Source: Gammaproteobacteria bacterium UBA5338 (lineage in GTDB: Bacteria; Pseudomonadota; Gammaproteobacteria; Pseudomonadales; UBA5862). From it: DNA of 7,145 nt. Positions within the stretch are counted from its first letter, which is position 1; each line of letters begins with the position of its first letter. This document shows positions 6,301 to 7,145 of this stretch, in pieces. The position numbers were made by a program, and so were the translations under genes. Under the pieces are notes generated by a model that saw nothing but the letters and a program-made list of their open reading frames with translations, made no database searches and was not told where the DNA came from. The stretch lies in contig DHQM01000134.1 of assembly GCA_002408105.1 (NCBI GenBank), positions 1,677-8,821 on the forward strand. Reading direction: 5' to 3'.

Positions 6301-6449
6301 AGCGGCGGGCGCTGTTGCAGGCTCAGCTATTGGAGGTAACCGGCACGGTGCAACAGGAAGAGGGTGTGCTGCACCTGATTGCGGGTCGACTCACAGACCT
6401 GAGCGCGTGGCTCGATGGGTTGCAGGTGAACGCCCGCAATTTTCATTGA
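3333..6449 (+). CDS. dnaE2: DnaE2 (ImuC), error-prone DNA polymerase III alpha-type subunit
   Basis: The product is 1038 residues, typical for DnaE2. TTG 3333 is chosen as start: imuB's TAG (3315-3317) is in the same frame just upstream, the conserved N-terminus AELHCLSNFSFLRG begins at residue 16, and GGGGG (3322-3326) can serve as ribosome site. A PHP domain comes first (about 15-220, with LTDECSLAG and CNDVHMH). The C-family polymerase core has CQGRGSAANSAVCYCLGI (342-359), the acidic PPDIDVDF motif (D384, D386, D388), FPRHLSQHVGGFVI (484-497) and KVDVLALGML with D535 as the likely third catalytic Asp. Next come helix-hairpin-helix DNA-binding segments and an OB fold (about 950-1025). The end, NARNFH, matches the family's RDFH-type terminus. 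The enzyme copies past damaged bases in the SOS response and is the catalytic part of the ImuB/DnaE2 mutasome. It is cotranscribed with imuB, and its 3' end overlaps the opposite gene by seven bases. The gene looks intact. Confidence 0.96.
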   Translation: MAVNHHSPVPPPAGFAELHCLSNFSFLRGASHPEELIQQAHQLGYQALALTDECSLAGVVRAHLATREHPLKLIFGSEFRLDCGLKCVLLATDRASYGRLCAFISKGRRSATKGSYRLSRKDLETSDLQGCLALWLPGPGEALHREADGEWLRGLFPEALWIGVELFLSGTDHAQLSRLTQLGNQLRVPLVACNDVHMHRRSRQPLQDCLTAIRLNQPVSSLGHRLYPNAERHLRSLPALAQIYPTDLLQESLRVAERCHFRLDELRYEYPPELVPDGHSPIHWLHHLTQQGAEQRWPQGVPPSVKRQIDHELALIKELGYEPFFLTVHDLVRFARARGILCQGRGSAANSAVCYCLGITEVDPARMSLLFERFISRERNEPPDIDVDFEHERREEVIQYIYTKYGRHRAALAATVIAYRGKSAARDLAKALGFAPEQVDRLGRGIDRFSGSKLLPDRLREAGFDPDNPRIVRLLQLMEELRGFPRHLSQHVGGFVIAAEHLDHLVPTENAAMAGRTVIEWDKDDLEALGLLKVDVLALGMLSAVRKALELVSREQGKPFAMQDVPPEDPAVYRMLQQGDSIGVFQIESRAQMSMLPRLKPSNYYDLVVQIAIVRPGPIQGDMVHPYLARRSGAEAITYPSPEVQTVLERTLGVPIFQEQVMQLAMVAAGFTPGEADQLRRAMAAWKRKGGLEPFEQRLLQGMRERGYEDDFAERLFRQIRGFGDYGFPESHSASFALLAYVSAWLKCHHPAAFTCALLNSQPMGFYGPSQLVQDAQRHGVEVRPVDVNHSDWDCALEPGPTQGPALRLGLRLVKGLSSAGANALVNARQQRPYDDLTDLVLRSGLDTKDVNSLTAADALRTLSGHRHKAAWEGAGVERPAPLFPRFDFQEATPMLVKPQTGEDMAADYNSLGLSLTAHPLALLRTRLERRRAVSSARLWELANGASARLAGLVVCRQSPSTASGVTFVTLEDEEGTTNVIVWPATGAAQRRALLQAQLLEVTGTVQQEEGVLHLIAGRLTDLSAWLDGLQVNARNFH

Positions 6450-7145
6450 CCGGCGCACCGTGGCGCATCAGGCACAACCAGTAGAATGTCCTTGGCTTCC
6501 AGGTCGCTCAGCAGCGTCTGACCAAAGGGCACCAGCTCCGCCGGTTCCATCTGTGCATCCCGTGCCAGCTGCGTTAACACCTCCACACCCGTCAACTCGC
6601 CGGTGCGGCAAAGTTCCAGAACCGCCATGCTCAGCGGATTGACCTCCATGAACCGCACCTGGTGGGCCCGGTCACGCCAGGCAACCAAGCCCGTGGGTGC
6701 AAGATCCTCAGGATCCACGCCTTCACCGCCGATTCGATGCACCGGATGCCGGTACTGGAGCAAGCGCGCCAAGGGGGAAAGGACCGGCACATCCTGATTC
6801 CAGTTCGGCGGCATGGAACCACCCTTGGTGGGCAGCTCTTCACTCGCCAAATCCAGTTCGAGCTCTGTCCACTCATAGTGAGCAAGCTCCTGCATCCAAA
6901 CCGGAGGTGGAGCCTGAGTCGGCGCCAGCCCCTGAAGAAAAGCCACGAACTCTGCAGAAATCTCGTGGAAAAATGGGGTTTGGCAGCGGTGCTCAATCCG
7001 GAACCTCCGCCCCCAGTGGACCCAATCCGCACCGCTCAAAGTGCGACGCAGCACCGGAAACCCACTGTCCAGAAAGCCCTGCAGGTTGCGCTCGACAAGC
7101 TCGCGGTAGACCCGTAACCGCGAGCTTGTCGAGCGCTCGACAAGC
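6443..7145 (-). CDS. hvfC: HvfC/BufC-type protein (DUF2063 N-domain), 5' end outside window
   Basis: The frame is open from the right edge to TCA (stop TGA) at 6443-6445, giving about 234 residues with the N-terminus missing. The GTG at 7054 is an internal Val, because similarity continues upstream of it (RVYRELVERNLQGFLDSGFP). The DUF2063-type N-domain shows VYRELV, FPVLRRTL, FRIEHRCQTPFFHEISAEF and LAHYEWTELEL. The C-terminal winged-helix-like part has LLQYRHPVHRI, LVAWRDRAHQVRFMEVNP and LARDAQ. In known operons HvfC works with the DUF692 (MNIO) enzyme HvfB to convert cysteines of a small secreted peptide (HvfA/bufferin) into copper-binding heterocycles; HvfC-type partners recruit or present the peptide. 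hvfB and hvfA would be expected to the right of the window. The older label 'putative DNA-binding protein' rests on fold only. The symbol is inferred from family, since the partner genes are not visible. Confidence 0.82.
   Translation of the reverse strand, partial: LVERSTSSRLRVYRELVERNLQGFLDSGFPVLRRTLSGADWVHWGRRFRIEHRCQTPFFHEISAEFVAFLQGLAPTQAPPPVWMQELAHYEWTELELDLASEELPTKGGSMPPNWNQDVPVLSPLARLLQYRHPVHRIGGEGVDPEDLAPTGLVAWRDRAHQVRFMEVNPLSMAVLELCRTGELTGVEVLTQLARDAQMEPAELVPFGQTLLSDLEAKDILLVVPDAPRCAGQ
7088..7145. repeat. Nested inverted and direct repeats in the 5' part of hvfC
   Basis: Twenty-base arms (7088-7107 and 7117-7136) are perfect inverted copies around the nine-base loop AGACCCGTA. The core of the right arm then forms a second perfect palindrome of 22 bases (7124-7145, centred between 7134 and 7135), so GCGCTCGACAAGC appears again directly at 7133-7145, 45 bases (15 codons) after its first copy at 7088. 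The hvfC frame stays open through all of it and reads LVER twice, 15 residues apart. It may be a REP-like element inside a gene, a small duplication or an artefact at a sequence end. Confidence 0.7.

Noticed and set aside
1..7145. CRISPR array, tRNA or rRNA genes, insertion sequence
   Set aside because: No spaced direct repeats, cloverleaf or rRNA-like sequence, and no transposase or integrase frame was seen.

Overview
The window joins two unlike pieces of DNA. Positions 1 to about 1400 are AT-rich and carry short, unrelated genes all read left to right. From about 1400 to the right edge the DNA is GC-rich and codes almost wall to wall. The GC-rich part holds an SOS mutasome operon (imuB-dnaE2) behind a palindrome that closely fits the E. 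coli-type LexA box, then a convergent hvfC-like gene. These features suggest a proteobacterium, most likely a gammaproteobacterium, although betaproteobacteria use the same LexA motif; the sequence does not give genus or species.

Left part (1-1403): this looks like a run of integron gene cassettes without an integrase in view. A 22-residue tail of an unknown protein ends at 70. A truncated NERD-domain nuclease-like protein starts at 163, a complete VOC/glyoxalase-fold protein at 482 and a very small lipoprotein near 1034. Each of the three starts lies 37-49 bases after a GTT core-like site (120, 440, 985), as expected if each is one cassette. Halves of attC-like recombination sites can be seen at 426-446, 914-950 and 1344-1403. 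The sites are degenerate, so the array is inferred, not proven.

Middle (1404-1763): a spacer without a convincing gene. It holds several hairpins, one of them terminator-like, and ends in the LexA-type operator at 1722-1747, which overlaps a plausible promoter.

Right part (1764-7145): imuB (catalytically dead Y-family polymerase homologue, the mutasome adaptor) is followed 15 bases later by dnaE2 (error-prone C-family polymerase, also called imuC). The two would be made together after DNA damage and carry out mutagenic translesion synthesis with the beta clamp. imuA, the usual third member, is not between the operator and imuB. dnaE2 runs tail to tail into an hvfC/BufC-type gene on the other strand (7-base overlap). 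That gene is cut by the right edge and probably belongs to a bufferin-type metal-binding peptide modification operon lying further right. Its visible 5' part contains a striking set of inverted and direct repeats that touches the window end.
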